Shown in pieces: positions 19,105 through 27,709 of a DNA stretch of 64,000 bases. How positions within the stretch are numbered: position 1 is the first letter of the stretch; every line of letters starts with the position of its first letter. This DNA is from Zelonia costaricensis (lineage: Eukaryota; Euglenozoa; Kinetoplastea; Trypanosomatida; Trypanosomatidae): the NCBI GenBank assembly GCA_030849075.1, contig JASAOO010003502.1, positions 1-64,000 of the forward strand, in the 5' to 3' direction. The notes under the pieces are model-generated. The model saw only the letters and a program-made list of their open reading frames with translations, was not told where the DNA came from and searched no databases. The position numbers were made by a program, and so were the translations under genes.

Positions 19105-22100
19105 TCACTCGGAGTCGCTCAGAACGACGTCCTGCAGCGCAAAAAAGCCGGTCGAGGCGATCGTGTTCGTGGCCTCGTCATCGGGCAACGGGTGCGCCGC
19201 GCGTGGCGGTTGGCGTGGGATCTGCGCAGGACCAGCGTGGACGTCGCTGGGGGGCGTAGGCGGGAGTTCGTCGGGCAGCGTCACTGCGATATCGGCATTC
19301 TGTGAAGCAACACCGTCACGTGGTGCAAGCGAGCTGAATGCGTAGTCCTCTTGCCGCCGCTGGGACGTCTTCGACGAGGTAGGCGGCGACACCACCGCGT
19401 ACTGCGGCGACCGCACCTCTGCCGCACTTGACGCACGAGCGGCAGTGCTCGGTGGCTCCACTTCTGGCCGCGTCGCTGGCGCTCCCGGGCCGACATCTCC
19501 GTGCGAGCTGTCGTTTCCCCAGAGCGCCCGCATCCACCGCGCCTGCTGCTCCTGCCTTTCACGCTGCAGCAGCTGGTGCCGCGTGGCTGGCGCGGTGCGG
19601 CGGGTACCACGAGACGCGCGCGCGTGCAATACCGGCGACGGCGGCGCACGTGTCGCATGGAGATCGTCCGCGTGCACCTCTGAGAGCGAGGAGAGGGAGC
19701 TGGAGGAGGCGGAGGTGGCGCGGCGCCGTTCGCCGCCCGCGGTGGAGTTTGGGGTGGGGACCGGGGTGGACAGCGACATGGTCGAGGAGAAGACGCGATG
19801 CCCGACCGGCTGCTCGAGCGGCTGCGTCCCGGCGGTGTCCCCGCCGCCGCTGGCATCATGCCGTTGGCGCTTGCGCCGATGCAGTGCAGCGGAGCTGCGG
19901 CCGCCGCTGCTTGTGCTGCTGTTCCCGCTGCTGCCACTCCGGCCACTCGTGTGTGCATACCGATGCACGTCATCGCCGTGACGGCCGCGGTTGCCGTGAA
20001 GGCCCCACTCGTCGTCCCCGCTACCATCCACAGCATCACGCCCGCCCCAGGCACGGTCGTCCCCCTCCCCGGCGTCCGTCAGACGGCAGCCTCGGCTCAG
20101 CGCGAACAGCACTTCGACAGGGACATCCCACTCCGCTCCGGGGCCCCGCGCAAACCCGTGGCCCATGGTATCATCCACAAGCGGCGCAGCCCACACCATC
20201 GGCAGCGCCGCCGCGGCATCAGCGGTGTCGGTGGCGGAAGCATGGGTCGTGCCGTGTGAGCCCATCACGCAGAGTGGGGGCGGGATAGGCAGTGCGCGAG
20301 GGCTCGCCCCGACGCCTCCCGCTTCGTCACCACCGCGAGGTGCCAGGTCGGCCGCAGACTTGGGCGGGGGACCCGACGAGGTAACGGCAGGGAGTTCGCC
20401 CTCCCCGCCCAGCGCATCCTCCGACTTCCCCGTCAGCACCACCGTGAAGTCCGACGTGGCCGGGACGCCATGGTTAGACGCGTCACCGACCCGGGTCGCC
20501 GCGAGCCTGCCCTGCCGCACCGCAGCGTCCGTCGTGGGCAGCGCTGGCATCGCGAGGGGGTCGTAGAAGCCGTCGCCAGCGATGGAGTTGACACTGGCGG
20601 CGCTGGGCCGCACGTGTGATGGCGACGCAGAGAGCAGCAGTCCCGGCACGGCGACGTGGGCACCACGCCGCTTCTCGTGTCCGGCCCACTCAAGGTGCGA
20701 GTGCGGCGGGTGCGGCTCCGGGGAGGCCCCGACCGGACCTCCCCCAGCACCGCCAGTCCCATGATCAGCGCCACGCCCGGTGCGTTCAGGAGTACGCTGG
20801 TGATGGTCTGCGGACGCGGCAGCGCTGGCCTGCTCCTGCACGCCACCCACGTCTCCTCGCCTCCGAGGGCCTTGTTGCGGGGTTGCAGTTGGGTTCCCGT
20901 GGACGAGGGGCTCGAGCAACCAGCGGTGCGTGTCCAGCGGCGTCCCGCCGTGCCACGTGCCGGTCGCGGCGGTGACAGCGCTACCCGGGGAGCCTCGCAC
21001 CGGGCTCACCCCACGCTGCCGGGAGGAGTCCCAGTGCTCGTAGCTAGACACCACCTCTGCCATTGCTGGCGGTCCTGCACCCCGGCGCTGATTCTGCTCT
21101 GCGGCGTGTGCCCCGTCCGCCTCCCTCTCTTCGTGGGCGTACGCGTGCTGGGCGTCGTCGCCGCCTGCACCAGCGGCCGCGTGTTGGCGGAGCAGCGCGT
21201 CGGTGGTGAAGTTGTACGTGCAAAGCACAGCCCGGGTCTCGGCAAAGACGGTGTACGGCGGCGCGAGGTACAGGTGCTCGTGCAGCCCCACCGGCACCTG
21301 CATGAGCGCCGGCTCCGGCATCACGAGCGTCCACTCGCGCCGTGCCCGCGTCAGCGTCGGACTCGCGGAGAGCGCGGCGAGCGGGTACGTGAGCCCGAGC
21401 CGGTGACACGCCGCCTCGCTCGCCCACGTCAACTCGCCACGCACCGTGACCACGTTGAAGGCAGCCTCCAGCTCCAGCACAAGGAACTGTATCTCCACCC
21501 CCTCGCTCCCGTCCTTCGCCTCCGCCGCCGCTACCGCTGCTGCCGCCGTGCTCGCTGATGATGTCGTCCTGGCGGTGACGCGCTGCGTGGCTGCCCGATT
21601 CCGGTGATGCTGCTCCTCGTCGCCTGCATCTCCGCTGCTCAGCGAGATGTCCTCGATGGAGCTGCTGTTGTCGTCACCAGCGCGATAGCGGCCGCGCAGA
21701 CGCGGGTGCGCGTGCGCTCGACCCCCTCCATCCGCCCCTTCGTCTCGCTCCTCAGCACTCCCCTCCTCGTCTCGTGCCGATGCGGTCTCACGTGGCGGCG
21801 TGGCGCGTCCGCCAAGACACACGCCGCGGCGCAGCTGGCCCAGCAGCCGCAGCCCGCACGGCTTCCACGCCAGGAAGCGCTGCCACAGGTATTCCAGCAC
21901 ACCCACCGCCGTCGCGTTCGTGTTGCGCTGCTTCAGCAACCGGGCCCCCTCCTTCCACGTCGCACGCAGCCGCGGCGGCGGCGGTGGTGGCAGCGAGCCG
22001 GCGGCTGCCGTGAAAGGTGGAAGCCCGGTGCTGCCGACAGTGGCGGTGGTGTTGCGTGGGGCGGTAGAAGAGGGACAGAAGCGCGCCGGTTTCCCCGTGA

Positions 22101-23943
22101 GCCGCTGCGCCGCAGCCACTCGCTCGGCTGCTGTCGCCTCTTCCTCCGCCAGCGGCATTACGGTGCCGAGAGAGGACGCCGTCAGGGCCCGCCCCTGTCG
22201 CTGCCGCCCCTGCTGCTGCTGCTGCAGGTCCGCTGCATGGCGCTGTTGGCGGCGCAACTCCTCTGCTTGATGGTGGAGCAGCCACGGAGGCACGTCGTCG
22301 TCGACCAGCTGATTCAGATCCAGCATGCCGCGACGCCGGTGAGCGGCCCGCGAGCCGGCATCGCCGCCGCCGTCTTCAACTTCGCTGCTGGTGCTGCAGC
22401 TGCTCTCACCGCGATGTGTCCGACGCGCCGACCGTCGCAAGTTAGCCTCCAGGTCGGTCCACCCGGATTGTGTTGTATTCGAACGGTAGCCTCCGTGTGG
22501 CCGCGATCGCTGCGGGGACGTACGACCCGCGTCCCAGCCGCTCACATCGGCCTCTACCAGACGTGCAAGAAAGGAGGCCGGGGCCGTGGGGCTGCCGCCA
22601 GCTGTGGCGACGCGAGACTGCACCGCGCGCGTGTCGATCTTCACGCCGCCACGGTCTGCGTCCACGAGGCTCTCTGTGCTGATGCTGGAGATGTCTGATG
22701 TGTCGCCCTGCTGATGCCGCGTCATGTGCCCTTCCACTGCCGCCGCAGTCGCGTCTGCGCCTCCCTGGCGCCGTCGGCTACCCAGCTGCTCGTCGTGGAG
22801 CAGCGCCGTCCACGGCGTGTTCGACTCACGCACACGCCTGCCACTCGCTGGTGTGTTCATGACGCCCGTTTTCGCCTCGGTCGCGCGCTTGGTATCGTGC
22901 GGCTCGTCCGCGTCGCTGCGGTCGGCTGTGCAGCCGTGGTGGCTGCGCAGGTGTGATGGGAGGAGATGCCGGAGCCGGCGGTCGGGCTTCGCCGGGCCCA
23001 CCGGTGGGGGTGCGGTTGTTTTCGCGGCTTGCACCGCCGAAGCCGCAGCGCTGCCTCGACCTACGTATTCCATCGACGACCCGGCTGACGCGTGCGCTGC
23101 TGTGGCGCTCCCGTGGGTAATGGCGGCGGTGCTCGCCCCACTCGTGGTCGGACTCGCGCGGCTCTCCGTCGCACTAGGCACCGTGATGGGATTTGAGCCG
23201 TGGTGAGCATCGCGCTCGGGAGGGGGTGCCGAGTCGAGACCTGCACCCGTCACCTTCGCGGAGGTCAGCGCGGCACGCGGGAAGAGGGCGTTGTACGTCA
23301 CCTCGCGCGCTGCCGATGCCGCGTCCACAGCTAGCGGGGCGATGCGGTTCGCGGACCTCTGATTCTCTGTGTCTGCCGCCGCCACGGGCGGTGCCGCCTG
23401 TTGCCGCGCTCTCGTCGCCTCCCAGTCGGCGAGCACGTCGAACATCGTGCGTCGCCCCGCACTGCGCAGCGCGGAGGGCACCCGCACGGCGTTGTCCATC
23501 GTCATGACGGACGTGTCGAGCACACGGGCCAGCGCGGGCACTGACGAGGCTGCCGCCGCCGCTGCGGCGTAGGTGCCGGGGCGCGGTGTAGGTGCGGCGG
23601 TGGAGGTGAAGGTACTGGCGGGAAAAGTGTCCCCGCTCCCTTTACGCGTGTCGGTGAGGGAGGTGCTACCCGCTGATGGCGTCGGTGGCAGATGCAGCGT
23701 CTGCTTTGGCGACACGCGCTTCGGCCCCTCGCGGGGCATGCCGGACTGGTGATCGTAGAAGACCTCCTCGGAATCGCTGTCACCCGAGTCCGCGTCTTCC
23801 AGTTCGTCGTCGTGCATGCCGTACCCCCGATGAGGCGAAGCAGCTAGAGGGAGATGCTGGCCCACGGTACGCGACCGCGCGGTGGTGCGCGTATTGTCAT
23901 CGTGCAGGAAGCTAGAGAGCCAGAACGGGCGGCCGTGGCTCAT
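19105..23943 (-). CDS. Large mostly disordered conserved hypothetical protein, 1612 aa
   Basis: I do not recognise the family. Most of the chain is Ser/Ala/Thr/Gly/His-rich and probably disordered, with acidic patches (for example DDELEDADSGDSDSEE near residues 47-62). Ordered islands stand out: residues about 660-710, with aromatic and basic residues (GVLEYLWQRFLAWKPCGLRLL), and about 811-918, a beta-rich segment starting VEIQFLVLELEAAFNVVTV and ending TRAVLCTYNFTTDALLRQH. A short Gln/Arg helix (LLQRERQEQQARWMRALW) lies near the C-terminus, and the protein ends in LQDVVLSDSE. The frame is open to 24402, but the preceding 153 codons read as UTR-type repeats; ATG 23943 begins MSHGRPFWLSSFLHDD, which looks like real protein. 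No catalytic motif was found. Confidence 0.8.
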   Translation of the reverse strand: MSHGRPFWLSSFLHDDNTRTTARSRTVGQHLPLAASPHRGYGMHDDELEDADSGDSDSEEVFYDHQSGMPREGPKRVSPKQTLHLPPTPSAGSTSLTDTRKGSGDTFPASTFTSTAAPTPRPGTYAAAAAAASSVPALARVLDTSVMTMDNAVRVPSALRSAGRRTMFDVLADWEATRARQQAAPPVAAADTENQRSANRIAPLAVDAASAAREVTYNALFPRAALTSAKVTGAGLDSAPPPERDAHHGSNPITVPSATESRASPTTSGASTAAITHGSATAAHASAGSSMEYVGRGSAAASAVQAAKTTAPPPVGPAKPDRRLRHLLPSHLRSHHGCTADRSDADEPHDTKRATEAKTGVMNTPASGRRVRESNTPWTALLHDEQLGSRRRQGGADATAAAVEGHMTRHQQGDTSDISSISTESLVDADRGGVKIDTRAVQSRVATAGGSPTAPASFLARLVEADVSGWDAGRTSPQRSRPHGGYRSNTTQSGWTDLEANLRRSARRTHRGESSCSTSSEVEDGGGDAGSRAAHRRRGMLDLNQLVDDDVPPWLLHHQAEELRRQQRHAADLQQQQQGRQRQGRALTASSLGTVMPLAEEEATAAERVAAAQRLTGKPARFCPSSTAPRNTTATVGSTGLPPFTAAAGSLPPPPPPRLRATWKEGARLLKQRNTNATAVGVLEYLWQRFLAWKPCGLRLLGQLRRGVCLGGRATPPRETASARDEEGSAEERDEGADGGGRAHAHPRLRGRYRAGDDNSSSIEDISLSSGDAGDEEQHHRNRAATQRVTARTTSSASTAAAAVAAAEAKDGSEGVEIQFLVLELEAAFNVVTVRGELTWASEAACHRLGLTYPLAALSASPTLTRARREWTLVMPEPALMQVPVGLHEHLYLAPPYTVFAETRAVLCTYNFTTDALLRQHAAAGAGGDDAQHAYAHEEREADGAHAAEQNQRRGAGPPAMAEVVSSYEHWDSSRQRGVSPVRGSPGSAVTAATGTWHGGTPLDTHRWLLEPLVHGNPTATPQQGPRRRGDVGGVQEQASAAASADHHQRTPERTGRGADHGTGGAGGGPVGASPEPHPPHSHLEWAGHEKRRGAHVAVPGLLLSASPSHVRPSAASVNSIAGDGFYDPLAMPALPTTDAAVRQGRLAATRVGDASNHGVPATSDFTVVLTGKSEDALGGEGELPAVTSSGPPPKSAADLAPRGGDEAGGVGASPRALPIPPPLCVMGSHGTTHASATDTADAAAALPMVWAAPLVDDTMGHGFARGPGAEWDVPVEVLFALSRGCRLTDAGEGDDRAWGGRDAVDGSGDDEWGLHGNRGRHGDDVHRYAHTSGRSGSSGNSSTSSGGRSSAALHRRKRQRHDASGGGDTAGTQPLEQPVGHRVFSSTMSLSTPVPTPNSTAGGERRRATSASSSSLSSLSEVHADDLHATRAPPSPVLHARASRGTRRTAPATRHQLLQRERQEQQARWMRALWGNDSSHGDVGPGAPATRPEVEPPSTAARASSAAEVRSPQYAVVSPPTSSKTSQRRQEDYAFSSLAPRDGVASQNADIAVTLPDELPPTPPSDVHAGPAQIPRQPPRAAHPLPDDEATNTIASTGFFALQDVVLSDSE

Positions 23944-24988
23944 GGCTGTGCTGGCGAGCTCGTAAGCCGGAGTCCAGTGTGAGGTGAAGGCGCGGAGAGC
24001 CCGCGCGGACGCATTCACGCAGGGCACGGCACGAACGGGATCGAAGGCGGGTGTTGCCCTCGACGATAGGAGGAAAGGGAGGAGCCGACACCGTCTCTGT
24101 GTGTGTGTCTCTGTGGGTCTCTGTGTGTGTGTAAAGCCCGGCGACACGCCAGCCGGGGCACACGGCGTCCTCTGCGTGGGTTTCTCTTCCGTGGATGAGG
24201 GAAGACAGAGATGGGAGGGGGGGGGGGGAGTGATGGGACGGAGGTGTGCTGGTGTTCGAGGGACCGGGCAGACGCCGCATGCGCACCGCACACACACGCT
24301 CGCGGTCATGCCCGAATAATGTGATGAGGACGGAGGACGTGGAGTTAGGGGTTGCGGGAGGAAGGGTGGGGGGAGGGTACCGGTAGTCTCACGTGGTGGC
24401 ATGGCGCTGCAGTCGCCTGCCGATGTCTGAGCTCACCTAGTTCGCCCTTTCTGGCCCGCACGTAACAGCGCTGAGGACGAGCCTCGCACTCTCGTATGTG
24501 TATGTGCTTATTCGGGTCCGGTCGTTTCTATTCACCGATGCACAGAGGGCACCCAAGGCAGGAAAGGGAACAAGGCGAAGATGACAACAGCATCCTACAG
24601 ACATGCGATCGACAAGTTCGAGGAGGAGAGCGGCGCCTGCGCCTGCGTGTGTGTGTGTTTGTGTGTGCGAGCGGAGCGTAGGAGAGCACAGGCACTTCAC
24701 TGGTGGGTTGAGAATTCAACGCAACATCGTCGTCCCTCCCCCACCCGCTTTTTCCTCTGGGAAAAGTACACGCGCACACATCAGCTGCCACGCTCGAGTC
24801 ATGAGAAAGCAAAGATGACAGAAGTCGGAACGCAAGAGTGCACCCGTCTGTGAGACGAGACAGGGTTTGATGTGATGTTGGGGTAGGGCGGTGGGGGGGG
24901 GGGGGGGGGCGGCCCACAGCACAAGGTCGCACGCTCTGCTGGCACAATACACTCGCCTTATACCCCCCCCGCCCCCTCCTCGCAACGG
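23944..24988. other. Intergenic region between the 906-aa and 1612-aa genes
   Basis: About 1 kb with no supportable gene. It includes a 17-base G homopolymer at 24893-24909 (the longest in the window), TG repeats at about 24098-24132 and pyrimidine-rich stretches (minus strand) at about 24050-24090 that are candidates for the splice tract of the downstream gene. Confidence 0.65.
24893..24909. repeat. G17 homopolymer
   Basis: Seventeen consecutive G on the plus strand (C17 in RNA sense), less than 100 bases beyond the stop codon of the 906-aa gene. Length should be checked, since such runs are error-prone in sequencing. Confidence 0.85.
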
Positions 24989-27709
24989 TCACTCCACCGT
25001 CTCAGCTCTCTGGACGCCATCGGGCGTAGAAGCTGACGGCGCCCCGGCCGCCGCGCCACTGCCGCTCGCGTGGCTCTGCTGCTGCTGTTGCTGCTGCTGC
25101 TGCTCCCACATCGTCAGTCGCTGCTCGGCCACCTGCCGCTCCGCCTCGGCCAGTTCACGCACGGCCGCCTCACGTGCGAGTTGCGTCAAGTACACCTGCG
25201 AGCGGTACGCCTGCCGCTGCGCGTGGTCGAGCCGGTCGCAGTAGGGAGAAGGTGCGTCGCGAGAGTCCGGCGCACGCCACCCCAGCGGCTCTCGCCCCGC
25301 GCCAGCGCCACCCCACGGCGCCGTCCAAGTCGGCGAGGCCGACTGCTGCGGCGCTGCGTTGGTAGCGTCTGTTGTCTTGGGGGACGCGACTGGCGGAGAC
25401 GGCGTCGACGTCGCGGGGGCGTTGCTGTGGCGCTGCGCTGACGGCGCACTCGCGGCGTCGCCGCGCGGCTGGGCGAGCAGGTCGTACAGGGCGGAATCCA
25501 GCGCGAACGCGGACGTGCACGGGCGCGCTGCCGCTGCTGTTGTCGGGGAAGGTCCGTGCGCGGCAGTGCTCGGGCAGGCCAGCATTGGCAGGGGCACGAG
25601 CCCTGGTTCACCGTAGCTGCTCCTGCTGCCGCTGCCAGTCGCCATCGCCGCCGACGCCGGGTAGCCGGCGCACGGAACGCATGGGCAGCCCCACGTGGAC
25701 GGCGACGAAAATCCGCCGTGCGGGGCAGCCGCCGGTTTACTCGACGCCGGCGCGTGCGCAGCGGTCCCGTCCTCGTCACGGTGACGGCTGTGTGAGCGGC
25801 GATGCCGGTGGTGACGGTGGCTCTCGCGATCGTGCCGCTGCTGCTGTGCTTCTTGCGGCGACCCCACTGCCACTCCCGACCTGACTTCATCAGCACCACC
25901 GACCGTCGGCGACGCCTGCGCCTCCGCCTTCTCCGGCGCCGGCGGTGCCGCTACTGTTGTGGCGCTTGCCGAGGTAGGAGCCGTCGACGCGTACCAGTCC
26001 TCCCACGCCTTCAGCTTCTTGAGCGCGCCATCCAGCTGCGCCTGCAGGGCCGCGTCACTGTCCCGTACGGGGGCCGCAGCGGCGGGGGCTGTAGCGATCG
26101 GTGCCGCGGGTACCGTCGCGGCGTCCGGTGCCGATGGCGACGTGGTCGCGGCTACCAGCAGCTGCTGCCTGCACGTCTGCAGCTCGGCGGCGACGAGCTG
26201 GTACGACGTTCGCGCCTGGCTGAGCTGCGTCTGTGCGGCGAGCAGCTCCTCCGCCATGAGTCGCAGTGCACGCCGGCTCTGCTCGTCGACTGCGGCTGCA
26301 GCCGGACTGCTACCGCGGCGGAGTGGTGTAGACCGGGACGACGTGGCAGAGCTCGCCGCGGCCAGTGTGGCATTGCTGCCGCTGCCGCGGTCGTGCAGCT
26401 CGAGAAGGACGCGGTGCAGCAGAGCCTCTCGCTGTGCGAGCGTGTCGCGCAGCACGCGCACCTCCGTCTCAAGAGGGAGCTGCGGCGGCTCTGGTGGGGC
26501 TGTGGTGGTGGCTGGGACTACCACGGGCGGCGGCGCATGCGCGGCGTTGGCCATGGTGAGCAGAGGCACTGCGGCGACCGTCACGCCGTCAGAGGAAGCG
26601 GCGCTGGCGACTGCTGCCACTGAAGTCGGACTCGGTGCACTTGTGGGGACGGGCAGCGCCGTCGTCGTCGTCGATGCTGCCAGCGCCGGAGTTGCACGAG
26701 GTGGTCCATCGCTGCTCATGGCCACCACAACGACCGGCTGCGGTGGCGCGGGTGGAGGCGCGGAGAGGGGCGTAGCTCTAACCTCCTGTGGCGCGGCTGG
26801 CGTGGCGCTGGGGAGCGCAGGCGTGGCGAGTGACGCCGTGCGGAAGGGGTAGCGCGCGAGCTCGGCGGTCGCCGCGGGTGATCCCGCTGCTGTTGTGAAC
26901 GCCGGCGCACTGTGTGACCACGGCCGGTGACTTGGATCTGCTGAGGCCCACACCGTCGCGGCAGTGACAGCAGCAGCCGGCGCAGTACCCGGCGGTGCAG
27001 CCGCGGCCGCTTCGATGGGCGCCACAAGCGTGCCTCCGACGGCGCCCCCCTGCAGGGGAACACCGTTGGTGTTGCTGCCACGCAGCGAGGCCGGCGCGGG
27101 CGAGAGCTCCACTACGGCAGACGTGCTCGCCGGAGACGGGGCTGCGGCACTGGTGGCTGCTGCCGTGGAGTGGCTCACGTGTGTGGAGGGGCGGGGTTGG
27201 GTGGGATCGACACGCTGCCCAAAGGCAAGACGCGGCCGTCCGTCGGCGCCGACGCCACCGCTGGCGCGGCTACCGCCACTGTTCAATCGCGTGCGTACGG
27301 GATGTGCCGCCGCGGCGCGGGCAGGCTGTCGCGTGGGGGAGATGTGGACCACCGACGCGGGCCCGAACCGCACACGCTTCGCTGCTGCAGCCTGTGTCGC
27401 TGCCGTCCCGAGGCTGGCCGCCAGCCTCAGTTTCTCGTTCTGCGCCAGACCACCGCGAAGTAGCTGCACCTCCTGCTCCAGCACTCGCACCTGGGCTTCA
27501 AGGTTGGCGGTGTACGCCGCGGCGGGCCGCGGTGGGGCGGCGGTGGTGCCTGCGCTGTCAAGCGGAACAACCTGCCGGCGATCCGTTAGGGGTGCAACGG
27601 GTGGTGTCGGGGTGGGGAGCATGGAGGCGGCAGCGCTGGCACCCGCGGACGCCATAGTGTTGGTGGTGTTGGCCGGGAAGCTGGACGTGTGGGCGGTGGT
27701 GTAGCTCAT
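24989..27709 (-). CDS. Disordered / coiled-coil hypothetical protein, 906 aa
   Basis: I do not recognise the family. The protein alternates Ala/Pro/Thr/Ser-rich disorder with short coiled coils: residues about 66-100 (YTANLEAQVRVLEQEVQLL), about 406-440 (LETEVRVLRDTLAQREALL), about 473-520, about 550-575 (ending LKAWEDWY) and about 822-878, which ends in a nine-glutamine run. The first two coils share an E-x-x-VRVL...LAQ-x-E pattern and look like copies of one motif. A His/Arg/Ser-rich stretch (RESHRHHRHRRSHSRHRDED region) resembles nuclear or RNA-associated low-complexity segments. ATG 27709 is the first in frame; a plausible acceptor is the GGCAG with AG at 27757-27758, giving a 47-base 5' UTR. 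The architecture suggests a structural or scaffold protein, but function is unknown. Confidence 0.85.
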   Translation of the reverse strand: MSYTTAHTSSFPANTTNTMASAGASAAASMLPTPTPPVAPLTDRRQVVPLDSAGTTAAPPRPAAAYTANLEAQVRVLEQEVQLLRGGLAQNEKLRLAASLGTAATQAAAAKRVRFGPASVVHISPTRQPARAAAAHPVRTRLNSGGSRASGGVGADGRPRLAFGQRVDPTQPRPSTHVSHSTAAATSAAAPSPASTSAVVELSPAPASLRGSNTNGVPLQGGAVGGTLVAPIEAAAAAPPGTAPAAAVTAATVWASADPSHRPWSHSAPAFTTAAGSPAATAELARYPFRTASLATPALPSATPAAPQEVRATPLSAPPPAPPQPVVVVAMSSDGPPRATPALAASTTTTALPVPTSAPSPTSVAAVASAASSDGVTVAAVPLLTMANAAHAPPPVVVPATTTAPPEPPQLPLETEVRVLRDTLAQREALLHRVLLELHDRGSGSNATLAAASSATSSRSTPLRRGSSPAAAAVDEQSRRALRLMAEELLAAQTQLSQARTSYQLVAAELQTCRQQLLVAATTSPSAPDAATVPAAPIATAPAAAAPVRDSDAALQAQLDGALKKLKAWEDWYASTAPTSASATTVAAPPAPEKAEAQASPTVGGADEVRSGVAVGSPQEAQQQRHDRESHRHHRHRRSHSRHRDEDGTAAHAPASSKPAAAPHGGFSSPSTWGCPCVPCAGYPASAAMATGSGSRSSYGEPGLVPLPMLACPSTAAHGPSPTTAAAARPCTSAFALDSALYDLLAQPRGDAASAPSAQRHSNAPATSTPSPPVASPKTTDATNAAPQQSASPTWTAPWGGAGAGREPLGWRAPDSRDAPSPYCDRLDHAQRQAYRSQVYLTQLAREAAVRELAEAERQVAEQRLTMWEQQQQQQQQQSHASGSGAAAGAPSASTPDGVQRAETVE
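25076..25106. repeat. CTG/CAG run coding for poly-glutamine
   Basis: Near-perfect trinucleotide run (one TTG interruption) read on the coding strand as CAG/CAA, giving nine glutamines near the C-terminus of the 906-aa protein. Confidence 0.8.
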
